Shown one piece after another: positions 35,317-43,275 of a stretch of 64,000 bases of DNA. Both the position numbers and the translations under genes were made by a program. The notes beneath the pieces were generated by a model. That model worked only from the letters and a program-made list of their open reading frames with translations. It searched no databases and was not told where the DNA came from. Source of the stretch: a bacterium (lineage in GTDB: Bacteria; Myxococcota_A; Bradymonadia; REDH01); assembly GCA_030427825.1 (NCBI GenBank), contig JAUICO010000004.1, positions 19,548 through 83,547 on the forward strand, written 5' to 3'. The stretch's first letter is position 1, and each line of letters begins with the position of its first letter.

Positions 35317-36072
35317 ATGGCAGGAAAAATGAGTGAGCAACAGAGTGCTTCGCCAGGGTTGCGGCAGGGACCCGATTTCGCACGCCGAGTTCTCTCGGCG
35401 GTCGTGATCTTTGGACTGGCCCGCGGCGGTGAATACGTTGAGTGGTCAGTAGACACCGCCCGATGCTCCGACGAAGTGACGACACTCGCCGTGTTCGTTG
35501 ACGGAATATCAACGAGAGGGGGTGTGTACGCCGCAAACGAACAGGTCGTTGACTACACGATACATCGGGCAACGGGAGAGCACTCGGACCGCGAGAGCGC
35601 TTTCAATGCCAGCCTCGCCGGCCTTCCGATTACGGGAACTACGATCGCCTCATCAGTCAGCGATGAGGGCGGCGTCACCCGATACTTTGCTCCACCGTAC
35701 GACCTCGGTTTTGAGATCTTCGTGGACAACGAACTGCACGAAGCTGTGTTCGAGAGAACGCTGGTCTGGAACTGGGGCGGTGGCCGATTGTGGCCTGAGG
35801 CCGTGCATCCGCCGGCTAGAGCGCAGCCGCTTGGCGTCGATCTGTCTGCTGCGGTCAACGCCTACGAAGTCGAGGCAATGATGCACGTCGATTCTACCGT
35901 CTACGGCGAACTTCTCGAGCTGGTTTCCCGCACCCGCGTCTTCGCCGAGTATCTTGCATGCACAGAACGACCCATTGTGACGAGCTATGTGTACGACTCT
36001 GAATACTCGGTCATGGACGCCACAGTGCCTTATGGTGGGGTTGTGTTTGTGCGGGGGCGCGGTGTCGAGTGA
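35317..36072 (+). CDS. Hypothetical protein of unknown family
   Basis: A 251-residue product that I cannot assign. It begins with a polar segment, a short hydrophobic stretch (RRVLSAVVIFGLARGG) not long enough for a clear signal peptide, then mixed alpha/beta sequence with FVDGISTRGGVYAANEQVVDYTIH, TRYFAPPYDLGFEIFVD, LVWNWGGGRLWPE and a C-terminal SYVYDSEYSVMDATVPYGGVVF. A second ATG at 35329 has AGGA close upstream and may be the true start. Base composition is nearer to the cassette at 32-34.7 kb than to the core genes, so it may belong to the same acquired region. Confidence 0.55.
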   Translation: MAGKMSEQQSASPGLRQGPDFARRVLSAVVIFGLARGGEYVEWSVDTARCSDEVTTLAVFVDGISTRGGVYAANEQVVDYTIHRATGEHSDRESAFNASLAGLPITGTTIASSVSDEGGVTRYFAPPYDLGFEIFVDNELHEAVFERTLVWNWGGGRLWPEAVHPPARAQPLGVDLSAAVNAYEVEAMMHVDSTVYGELLELVSRTRVFAEYLACTERPIVTSYVYDSEYSVMDATVPYGGVVFVRGRGVE

Positions 36073-36212
36073 GTCTCGCCCTTTGGGTGCTGACATTCTC
36101 ATGACGCCGGCTACCGTGCTCGGCAGGTCATTGACACCGAACGATGTGTTGACGTTGGGGATCCACGGCAAATGGTACGCCTTCACGCGTTCGCGAATCG
36201 ATATGCAGACGA

Positions 36213-36725
36213 TCAGGACACTACCGGCTCCGCCAGATAGTGCACCTCATCGCCGACGCGCACCGTACCCGCGACGAGCACTTTCGCCGTGATGCCGCCG
36301 TGGCCGCGCATCGCCGCATACCCGCCAAAGCCGAGGTTCTCTTCCATGCGACTGCAGGGAGCGCAGGGGCCGGTCGCCAGCAGAGTTACGTCGCCGATCG
36401 TAAAGCGATGTCCTTTCAGTGCGACGAGGCTGATTCCCGAGACGACGAGGTTGCGGCGCAGAAGCTCGGGCGTCACACCAACTCCGGCCAGCTGCGCAAT
36501 GACAGGCAGGTGCTCGGCCTGAATCAGCGTGACTTCGCGTTTGCTCGGGCGCGCCGAATTTGCGTGCCGGTCGCCCACCAGGCCCGTGCCCACGCGCGCC
36601 TCTGCAGAAGTCACGACCTGTATGGGCGCCCGACGTCCTGGTGAGAGGCCAATCCACTCGACGCGACCGCTACGCGGAAAGCGGCGCAGCAGCTCGCGCA
36701 TGGTTGGGGCACTTTGCTGCGTCAT
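36213..36725 (-). CDS. MOSC domain protein
   Basis: A 170-residue protein made up almost only of a MOSC domain: GRVEWIGLSPGRRAPIQ, TGLVGDRHA, VTLIQAEHLPVIAQL, LRRNLVVSGISLVAL, GDVTLLATGPCAPCSRMEE, then GHGGITAKVLVAGTVRVGDEV. The conserved Cys pair in GPCAPC fits. MOSC proteins bind molybdenum cofactor or carry sulfur for it (YiiM-type stand-alone proteins). The ATG at 36725 has AGGAAGG just upstream and overlaps by four bases (ATGA) the end of a short upstream frame, suggesting coupling with a former or small upstream gene. Confidence 0.88.
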   Translation of the reverse strand: MTQQSAPTMRELLRRFPRSGRVEWIGLSPGRRAPIQVVTSAEARVGTGLVGDRHANSARPSKREVTLIQAEHLPVIAQLAGVGVTPELLRRNLVVSGISLVALKGHRFTIGDVTLLATGPCAPCSRMEENLGFGGYAAMRGHGGITAKVLVAGTVRVGDEVHYLAEPVVS

Positions 36726-36947
36726 TGGCCTTCCTGTCGCCGGAGTTCACGCTTGCGAAGGACACACTCAAGCATTTTCGCAGAGTCGGCTCCAGACCCG
36801 CCTTCGTCAACGCACCTCAGCCTGCGGCGAACGCAACGCCGGCACCGGCCCGCCGTAGCCATGTACATCGGGCGGAGTGGGCGGATCAGTATGCCGAGCG
36901 ACCCGTTCCAGCGCGTCTCGGTACGCCTGCATCGCGTCCGCACCCAT
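36722..36947 (-). pseudogene. Possible small frameshifted gene upstream of the MOSC gene
   Basis: Between the lipoprotein pair and the MOSC gene, a frame from an ATG at 36947 encodes 46 protein-like residues (helix MQAYRDALERVARHT, then PDVHGYGGPVPALRS) and stops at 36807. The adjacent minus-strand frame continues with VDEGGSGADSAKMLECVL and RKRELRRQEGQ to a TGA that overlaps the MOSC ATG (ATGA). A single-base shift would join the two into one hydrophilic protein of about 75 residues. It may be a broken gene, a sequencing error or a programmed shift; no family recognised. Confidence 0.3.
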
Positions 36948-36965
36948 CGCTATCAACGTTCAAGC

Positions 36966-37343
36966 TCACGGACACCTCACGTCGACGCAGGCTGTGTTTG
37001 TCATCTGTTGGCAGTTGCCATTGTGCCACAGGGGTGCGCCCGTGTCCGGGTCCTCAGTACAAGTACGTCCGGTTGGATAACTCTGACATTCGCGGCAACA
37101 GCCAACTCTATCCGATCCCTTCTCAAAGTCGATGTAGACTCGAAAGCGTTCTTCGAGGCAGCACTCGCCAAATGCAAAATAGTCCGGTGGGCATTCCAGC
37201 GGCGCTACATCGCCGCCACCGCACCCGGGACTGACGAACATGAGAAGACACAGCGCAGCCAATGCATGCAGTAGTCGGATACGATTGCGGTCGCCCTGCA
37301 GAAAGCGAACTCCGCACCTTTCTCCAGTCGCGTTGGGGCTCAC
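36966..37343 (-). CDS. Small Cys-rich lipoprotein, tandem paralogue 2
   Basis: The best start is a GTG at 37343 whose GTGA overlaps the stop of the upstream paralogue; an open frame extends further up but lies inside that gene. The 125-residue product has a lipoprotein-type signal ending VSPG-Cys, then a compact domain with eleven or so cysteines: LECPPDYFAFGECCLEER, RVYIDFEKG, GCCRECQSYPTG, and the end NCQQMTNTACVDVRCP. The domain is closely related to that of the neighbouring gene, with identical segments such as NCQQMTNTACVDVRCP. Function unknown; disulfide-rich, exported and lipid-anchored. Second in a three-gene operon after the barrel protein and the first paralogue. Confidence 0.7.
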   Translation of the reverse strand: MSPNATGERCGVRFLQGDRNRIRLLHALAALCLLMFVSPGCGGGDVAPLECPPDYFAFGECCLEERFRVYIDFEKGSDRVGCCRECQSYPTGRTCTEDPDTGAPLWHNGNCQQMTNTACVDVRCP

Positions 37344-37723
37344 GGACACCTCACGTCGACGCAGGCCGTGTTCGTCATCTGTTGGCAGTTTCCAGTGTTC
37401 CATAAGAGAACCCCGCTGACGGGGTCCTCAACACACGATGTCGCTGTAGGATAGCTCTGGCACTCGTAGCAACAGCCAACGCCGCCCCACTCGCCCTCGA
37501 AGTCTATGTACACTCTGAAGCGTTCCTCAAGGCAGCACTCGCCGACCGCGAAGTAGCCCGGTGGGCAATCCAGCTGGGCAACCTCATTGTCACCGCATCC
37601 GTAGGTCAGGGCGCCCGTGAGAGCGATGATTGCGATGATGAAAGATGTGACCAAGAGCAGAACGTGGCCCGGGCGACGGTTTGACCTCGCCGCTGTCATA
37701 GTTGGGGTGTGGTCCTCTGCCAT
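37340..37723 (-). CDS. Small Cys-rich lipoprotein, tandem paralogue 1
   Basis: The ATG at 37723 is preceded by GGAGGTGAAGGT, a very good ribosome-binding site, and starts a 127-residue protein; the upstream GTG at 37744 is less likely. The signal region ends TYG-Cys, and the mature domain reads LDCPPGYFAVGECCLEER, RVYIDFEGE, GCCYECQSYPTA, NCQQMTNTACVDVRCP. It is a tandem duplicate of the next gene downstream. It lies 13 bases after the barrel-protein stop at 37737, so all three are probably co-transcribed. No known family; the close spacing suggests a surface complex or redundant secreted factors. Confidence 0.72.
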   Translation of the reverse strand: MAEDHTPTMTAARSNRRPGHVLLLVTSFIIAIIALTGALTYGCGDNEVAQLDCPPGYFAVGECCLEERFRVYIDFEGEWGGVGCCYECQSYPTATSCVEDPVSGVLLWNTGNCQQMTNTACVDVRCP

Positions 37724-37736
37724 ACCTTCACCTCCG

Positions 37737-38762
37737 TCAGTCACCCTGTGGAATCCGCCATGTCAGTCGACTCGTGAACGACCAGCTGTTGTCGATGGCT
37801 GTAGGTGAGCCATCGATGCGATCGGAGCGTCGATTCTGCAGCTCGAACTGTCGAAACACCGTGTATGCGCCGAAGGCGGTAAACCAAAGAGTCGACGCGA
37901 GTCGCACGCCGGCCACCAGTCCGCCGCGACCGGAGGCCATCTCAAGCTGGTCAACACACTCGGGCGCCGTGCCGGACTCGCATTGCGGTGCAGACGCTGC
38001 GATGTCATCGCCAAGCACATAGGAGTTGCCCTGAAACTCGAAGCGCGCCCCAATCTCGAAGCGAGAGCCCGGGCGAACCTTGAACTGCATATACGCGGGA
38101 ATGAAGCCCTCAAGCTGGACCAACTCCGTCGGGTGCCAGTCCACATAGAAGACCGGCAGAGGCAGCCAGCGGCGTGCCGAGTACGTGAGCAGCGCGCCGC
38201 CGCCGATCAGCAGCCGCTCAGAGGGCTCCTTCGTCAGCAGCGCAAACAAACTTCCCCGAAATGAACGCCCTTCAAGCGGCGAATAGGGCCCCGAGAAGCC
38301 GCCGGAAACACGTACCGACAACACGAGGTCTTCCGGCCACTTCTCGATCCAGAACAGAGAGAGATCCGTACCGTGATACACACGAGGCAGTCGGTCGAAG
38401 CCGGCAGCGCCATCCCTGAACGAAAGCACATCTGTGTGGTGCGAGACTCCGGGCACCAGGAAGCGATGATCGTTGAGGGGAATCGGGACGTAGAGCGCAA
38501 CATCGTAGGCATTGATCTGCACTGTCTCGCCCGCAGGCCCGTCCACCGCAGCCGGCGCGTTGTATTGGGCATCGAGCTGCAGGAAGTCCGGGAACTGCGC
38601 GTGCGCGCGCTTCGAGGGGGCAGCGATCGTCCCGACCAGGGCCAGAGCGAGTACCCAAACACATGGCAGGGGACAGGCGAGGAGCCACGCGCAGCGCCAC
38701 CGCCTGCATGGTTCGCGACCAGCCCCTGCTGCCGCAGCCAACCGTTTTGCATTTTGACTCAT
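37737..38762 (-). CDS. DUF6268-like outer-membrane beta-barrel protein
   Basis: A 341-residue protein with a long N-terminal signal peptide (cleavage probably after AHA near residue 54). The mature part alternates short amphipathic strands and polar turns: QINAYDVALYVPIPLNDHRFL, DLVLSVRVSGGFSGPYS, RLLIGGGALLTYSARRWLPLP, FYVDWHPTELVQLEGFIPAYMQFKVRP, RFEIGARFEFQGNSYVLGDD, ending SFTSRLTWRIPQ. The DWHP and EGFIPAYM segments recall DUF6268 family barrels. Expected in the outer membrane; function unknown. First gene of a three-gene operon with two Cys-rich lipoproteins. Confidence 0.65.
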   Translation of the reverse strand: MSQNAKRLAAAAGAGREPCRRWRCAWLLACPLPCVWVLALALVGTIAAPSKRAHAQFPDFLQLDAQYNAPAAVDGPAGETVQINAYDVALYVPIPLNDHRFLVPGVSHHTDVLSFRDGAAGFDRLPRVYHGTDLSLFWIEKWPEDLVLSVRVSGGFSGPYSPLEGRSFRGSLFALLTKEPSERLLIGGGALLTYSARRWLPLPVFYVDWHPTELVQLEGFIPAYMQFKVRPGSRFEIGARFEFQGNSYVLGDDIAASAPQCESGTAPECVDQLEMASGRGGLVAGVRLASTLWFTAFGAYTVFRQFELQNRRSDRIDGSPTAIDNSWSFTSRLTWRIPQGD

Positions 38763-39067
38763 GCGCCAGAGGCTTCGGGCATGTGAGCAACCCTGTCCAG
38801 CACCGTAGTTGCCGAATCAGTGCGTGACCTCACACAGTCGCTGGAAGGCACGGGGCGCTCACGCGACTTCGCGCCCAAAAATGTGGCCGGCCGGCTGACC
38901 CCCACCCCATGTGGTTGCCATCCGGCCGACCGACCCCGTCCGTCGCGTTGCAGGAAATATGACGCCCCGGGGACGGAGCTATTCAAGGCGGCGGGATCTT
39001 TTTGGCAGGCACCCGCAGCGAGGCCCACGAGCGCGGGTTCCGCGATGATCGTCGTGGCCGGATCTGC
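38763..39067. other. Intergenic region between divergent genes
   Basis: About 305 bases between the barrel-protein gene (minus) and the DinG-like gene (plus). I see no credible coding frame or RNA gene. It contains an imperfect inverted repeat with GGCCGG/CCGGCC arms (38885-38937) of unclear meaning, and must hold promoters for both genes. Confidence 0.5.
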
Positions 39068-41056
39068 ATGCTAAACGCCGCCGCCATGGCAGAATCACTA
39101 TCTGACATATTCGGCACCGGCGGCGCCCTGTCCCTCGCCCTTGAGCGTTACGAGGAGCGACCGCAACAGCTCGAGATGGCCGAAGCGGTCGCGGGAGCAC
39201 TGCGGGAGCGGCAGAAGGTCATCATCGAGGCCGCGACCGGCACCGGCAAGACGATCGCCTACCTTGTGCCGGCGATCCTGAGCCGGCGCCGCACGCTGGT
39301 CTCTACTGCGACGAAGAATCTGCAGGACCAGATCTTCAACAAGGACATTCCCTTCCTCAAGAGCGTGCTGCCGCGGGACTTCGACGCCGTGCTGCTCAAA
39401 GGGCGGCAGAATTACCTCTGTCTGTGGCAGTACGAGGAGTTCAGTCGCAGCCCCGACTTCAAGGCCGCCGGCGACTCACGATACTGGGCTTCGATTCGCC
39501 GCTGGGCGAAATCGACAACGACCGGTGATCGCGCTGAACTCTCACGTCTGCCCGACAACTACGCGACGTGGTCTGAGCTCAGCATATCGGCGGACAGCTG
39601 CACGGGGCGCAAGTGCGCACACTACGATGATTGCTTCGTCGTGAAGGCCCGAAGCCGCGCCGCCACCGCCGACATCGTCGTCGTCAATCATCACCTCTTC
39701 TTCGCTGATCTCTCGCTGCGAAGCGGCACGAAGAATCGCGTCGAGTTGCTGCCTTCATACGACGCTGTCGTCTTCGACGAAGCACACAACCTCAATGACA
39801 CCGCCGCGTCCTTCTTCGGGCTGCAGGTCTCGAACTTCAGATTGAGCGAGCTGTACTCCGACGCCGAGCGTTCCATGCTGCGCGAGGCGGCGCTGACGCC
39901 CGCTGTGACGGACGCATGCCGGTCTCTGAAGAGCGCGGCGGACGGCTTCTTCGGCGCAATCAAGCGTCTGATGCCGCGGCGAGAGGACCGCGTTCTCAGC
40001 GAGGCCGTGTTTGCTGAGGGCGGCGATGACCTGGAACGAATGCATGCCCGTGTCGATGAGACGCTCAACGAGTTGCGGAGCGCGCTGGGGGCAGCGAGCG
40101 GCGGTGGAGAAGTCGCTGAGAAGCTGGTCCAACGCACAGAGACGATCGCCACCGAGTTGCACTCCCTCGTCCGCAGGGAGGCGCCGGATGTGGTCTACCT
40201 GACTGAGACTCGGGGGCGCGGTGTGTTTCTTCGCGCCTTCCCGATCGACCTGCAACATATCTTCCGTGACCTGCTTCATTCCGCCTGCGCCACACAGATT
40301 TATACATCGGCGACTCTGACAACCGATGGAGACTTTCGTTGGTTTCGCGAGCAGCTGGGCTTGTCTGCCGAGGTGAAAGCGCTGCCCCTGGAGCCGGTGT
40401 TTGATTACATGAAGCAGGCGCTGCTCTATGTTCCGGACCACCTGCCGGCGCCAAACGCGCCGGACTTCGTCGACGCGCTGGCACCGACCATCAAGCACTT
40501 GATCGAGATCACAGAGGGGCGCGCCTTCGTACTGTTCACAAGCTATCGAAACATGAACCGCGCGTGGGAACTTCTGAGCGAAGACATCCCACACACGACG
40601 CTCCTGCAGGGCACGCAAACACGTTCAGCGCTGTTGAAGGCCTTTCGTGAAGACGCCCACTCGGTGTTGTTTGCGACCCAGAGTTTCTGGGAAGGCGTCG
40701 ACGTGCAGGGCGACGCACTCTCGCTGGTGATCATCGATAAACTTCCCTTCTCGAGCCCCTTTGACCCGGTCGCGAAAGCCCGACTCGACCACATTCGCGC
40801 ACAGGGAAAGAACCCTTTTTCGGATCACCAGGTTCCCGAAGCGGCGATTGCCCTCAAGCAGGGCTTCGGCCGGCTTATCCGGCATCGGGAAGACCGCGGT
40901 GTGATCGCGATTCTCGACAGCCGCATTGTCAACAAGGGGTACGGAAAGCGCTTCCTTCGTTCGCTGCCGCGATGCCGCAGAACACGCGACATCAACATCG
41001 TCGAGCAGTGGTGGGCAGGCGCCGGCAGCTCAGAAGATCTGGCCAAGCTGGAATGA
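39068..41056 (+). CDS. DinG/XPD-type ATP-dependent DNA helicase
   Basis: A 662-residue superfamily 2 helicase. Motif I is AATGTGKT with Lys61; motif II is VVFDEAHNL. Between them lie the four cysteines expected for the XPD/DinG 4Fe-4S cluster (RQNYLC, then CTGRKC, then YDDC). C-terminal motifs include IYTSATLTTDG, FVLFTSYRNMN, ATQSFWEGVDVQGDALSLVII and QGFGRLIRHREDRGV. DinG unwinds forked DNA, R-loops and quadruplexes in repair. Start chosen at the ATG at 39068; an ATG at 39086 is also possible, and the upstream frame begins only with TTG. Its 3' end overlaps the convergent Omp85 gene by 27 bases. Confidence 0.9.
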   Translation: MLNAAAMAESLSDIFGTGGALSLALERYEERPQQLEMAEAVAGALRERQKVIIEAATGTGKTIAYLVPAILSRRRTLVSTATKNLQDQIFNKDIPFLKSVLPRDFDAVLLKGRQNYLCLWQYEEFSRSPDFKAAGDSRYWASIRRWAKSTTTGDRAELSRLPDNYATWSELSISADSCTGRKCAHYDDCFVVKARSRAATADIVVVNHHLFFADLSLRSGTKNRVELLPSYDAVVFDEAHNLNDTAASFFGLQVSNFRLSELYSDAERSMLREAALTPAVTDACRSLKSAADGFFGAIKRLMPRREDRVLSEAVFAEGGDDLERMHARVDETLNELRSALGAASGGGEVAEKLVQRTETIATELHSLVRREAPDVVYLTETRGRGVFLRAFPIDLQHIFRDLLHSACATQIYTSATLTTDGDFRWFREQLGLSAEVKALPLEPVFDYMKQALLYVPDHLPAPNAPDFVDALAPTIKHLIEITEGRAFVLFTSYRNMNRAWELLSEDIPHTTLLQGTQTRSALLKAFREDAHSVLFATQSFWEGVDVQGDALSLVIIDKLPFSSPFDPVAKARLDHIRAQGKNPFSDHQVPEAAIALKQGFGRLIRHREDRGVIAILDSRIVNKGYGKRFLRSLPRCRRTRDINIVEQWWAGAGSSEDLAKLE

Positions 41057-43231
41057 GATCTCGGGCCCCGGAACGTTGCCGAACCACGGCGAAGGCAGGG
41101 GTTCGACGACCGGAAAGGCAACATCGATGCGCAGGATGTTTGACATGATCTGCGGCACATACAGGCGAATCCCGAGGCCCACTGTGTGTTTCAGACCAAT
41201 GTCTTCATCGTCATCCCACGCGGCGCCGATGTCGTAGAAGAGGACAGCACCGATACGAGCCGAGAGAACCTCGATGGGCAGGGAACGCCACTCGAAGTTG
41301 CTGACGATGTAGTTCGCACCAATCGGTGGCGCGTGACCATATCCACGAAATCCGCCCAGAGTATCGAGGACTGCAGCCACGTTGGCTTCATTGCGGTTGA
41401 TGTTGCGTGCGAGCATACGCGCGACGAAACGCCCACCGACCACGGCCGGACTTACGAGCCTGAGTGAGCCCTGTGTTTCAATGTCACTCACCCGGTCGCC
41501 GGCGCGGGCGCCTTGATAAGCGGACAACATCGCGAAGGAGTCATCCGAGATGGGGAGCGTATAGCTCGCCGTCAGGCTCACGGACACGTAGCGATCGTCG
41601 GCTCCGAAGGCCGGCTCGGCGAGCCTCACGTCTGCCAGTACGTTCAGCCCGAAGCGAATCTCTTCGCTGACCGCGAAGCTGTTGTAATTCTCAAGCGTGA
41701 AGAAGCGATTGTAGAAGAGCTCGTAACCGAGCAGCGGTCCGATCGAGAGCTCTGCCCGCGGCAGCTCGCGCTGCTCGAAGTCCGTGAGCGCTTCGTCCAG
41801 CTGCTCGCGGGTGAGCCCCGCGATCGGCGAGTCACTCGGTGTTACGGTGCCGGGAGTCGAGGGCCAGTCAAAGGGACCGACCACGCTGCCCCACGGCGAC
41901 GGCTCGCGACCGAACAGCGGCTCGGCCTGGACTCTGCGCGTCGAGACGTAGGCGCCGGTGGTCACATTGTGTTTTACTTTCGAGCCGAAGGAGTGGATGA
42001 GACCGCCTTCGGCGTTTGCATCGCGCTGGCGCCAGCGCAGCGGCAGCTCCAGACCGTAGAGCCCTTCGGCGGTGTCAACCGCGGTGCCGTTGTAACGGCG
42101 ATCGACAGCGTTGCGGTGTGAGATGAACCCGTACCAACCAAAGCGCGAGGTGGTGTCTCGCAACGGTCGCCGGACGTCGATCGAACTGGCGCTCCCGGAG
42201 AGCCCGTCGAAGAGCGGGTCAAACACCAGCCGCAGGGAGCCGGTAACGTCGAAGTCGCTGCCCGCGAAACGTCGTGCGATAAATGTGGGGCCGAATTCAA
42301 CCGAGCGTTCACGGCCGAAGAGGCTGACGTCAATGCCAAGAGACTGGTTCGTGCCGAGCAGGTTTGTCTCGGTAACTCCGAGGTCGATGCGGTTAAAAGA
42401 GCTGAAGGTACCGTCGGGCGCAAACGTAATACGGAGGCTCCAGATGTCCTTGGTCATGACGAGCATGTCAACGCACTGCGCGCTTTCGGCGCTCACCACC
42501 GGGACGATCGTGACAAGCGAGTAGATGAACCCGTTTCGGAGCTGGCGTTCGATGTCCGAGACGAGCACGTCGTTCCAGGCGTCGCCGCGCTTGAGAGAGA
42601 CCGCCCGCTCTACGATTCGAGACTTCGTCGTCGAGTGAATCGCGTTCGCCCAATCCGGAAAGGGGTCTTCGGGCGTAAAGATGTCGATCTGCGCATAGTG
42701 TGTCTCGCAGATCGGCCGGCCGGCCGGGCTGTGTTCAGCGATGAAGCCACGGCGTCGAAAGATCGGTCGCAACACCTCGAGCTCATACGCGCCCAGCTCG
42801 CCGTAGGGTGAGTCTTCGGGATACGGATTCTCTTCGATGACCTGCGGCAACGACGCCAGCGGCGGCAGGTTGGGAGACGACGGAGCAGCAACGTCCGCCG
42901 GAGGACCTGGAGTTGACACAGGCGCGACGACCTCATCGATCGCGACGGGTACGGCGGGCGCCTCATCAAGTGGGGCGTCGTCGGGCTGCGGTGGTGTCGT
43001 CGGATCCGCGGGTGGCAGATCGACCTGTGCAGGCTGTGTCGTCGCCTGCGGAGCCGGCTGGGTGGCCGGTGCCGCTGCGGCGGCGCCATCCTGCGCATGG
43101 GACGTACTTCCCGGGGCGACCGCCATGATGAGGATCATGGCAAGTGTCACCGGAAGTGCCGCGATTATCAATCTCTGGCGGTGCACAGCGTGAGTGGACC
43201 CGGGGATGCGCAAGTCGCGCCCGAAGCGCAT
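41030..43231 (-). CDS. Omp85/BamA-like outer-membrane protein
   Basis: The ATG at 43231 (the upstream in-frame start is TTG) begins a 733-residue protein. A signal peptide (cleavage after SHA near residue 45) is followed by a Pro/Ala/Asp-rich linker to about residue 120. Then comes a POTRA-like region (about 150-270, with YAQIDIFTPEDP and GDAWNDVLVSDIERQLRNGFIY), and a 16-strand-type barrel ending in phenylalanine. The GFRGYG loop motif and FYDIGAAWDD near the C-terminus are typical of the Omp85 superfamily. It probably inserts or secretes proteins, or is a lipid-transport barrel, rather than BamA itself, since only one or two POTRA domains are present. Convergent with the helicase gene, with a 27-base overlap. 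Confidence 0.82.
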   Translation of the reverse strand: MRFGRDLRIPGSTHAVHRQRLIIAALPVTLAMILIMAVAPGSTSHAQDGAAAAAPATQPAPQATTQPAQVDLPPADPTTPPQPDDAPLDEAPAVPVAIDEVVAPVSTPGPPADVAAPSSPNLPPLASLPQVIEENPYPEDSPYGELGAYELEVLRPIFRRRGFIAEHSPAGRPICETHYAQIDIFTPEDPFPDWANAIHSTTKSRIVERAVSLKRGDAWNDVLVSDIERQLRNGFIYSLVTIVPVVSAESAQCVDMLVMTKDIWSLRITFAPDGTFSSFNRIDLGVTETNLLGTNQSLGIDVSLFGRERSVEFGPTFIARRFAGSDFDVTGSLRLVFDPLFDGLSGSASSIDVRRPLRDTTSRFGWYGFISHRNAVDRRYNGTAVDTAEGLYGLELPLRWRQRDANAEGGLIHSFGSKVKHNVTTGAYVSTRRVQAEPLFGREPSPWGSVVGPFDWPSTPGTVTPSDSPIAGLTREQLDEALTDFEQRELPRAELSIGPLLGYELFYNRFFTLENYNSFAVSEEIRFGLNVLADVRLAEPAFGADDRYVSVSLTASYTLPISDDSFAMLSAYQGARAGDRVSDIETQGSLRLVSPAVVGGRFVARMLARNINRNEANVAAVLDTLGGFRGYGHAPPIGANYIVSNFEWRSLPIEVLSARIGAVLFYDIGAAWDDDEDIGLKHTVGLGIRLYVPQIMSNILRIDVAFPVVEPLPSPWFGNVPGPEISFQLGQIF

Positions 43232-43275
43232 AGCGAGCCGAAGCCCGGGGCACAAACACCCGGTGCGTCCGACGT

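Noticed and set aside
38763..39067. tRNA or small structured RNA in the gap before the helicase gene
   Set aside because: Only a short imperfect inverted repeat is present; no cloverleaf or T-loop sequence could be found.
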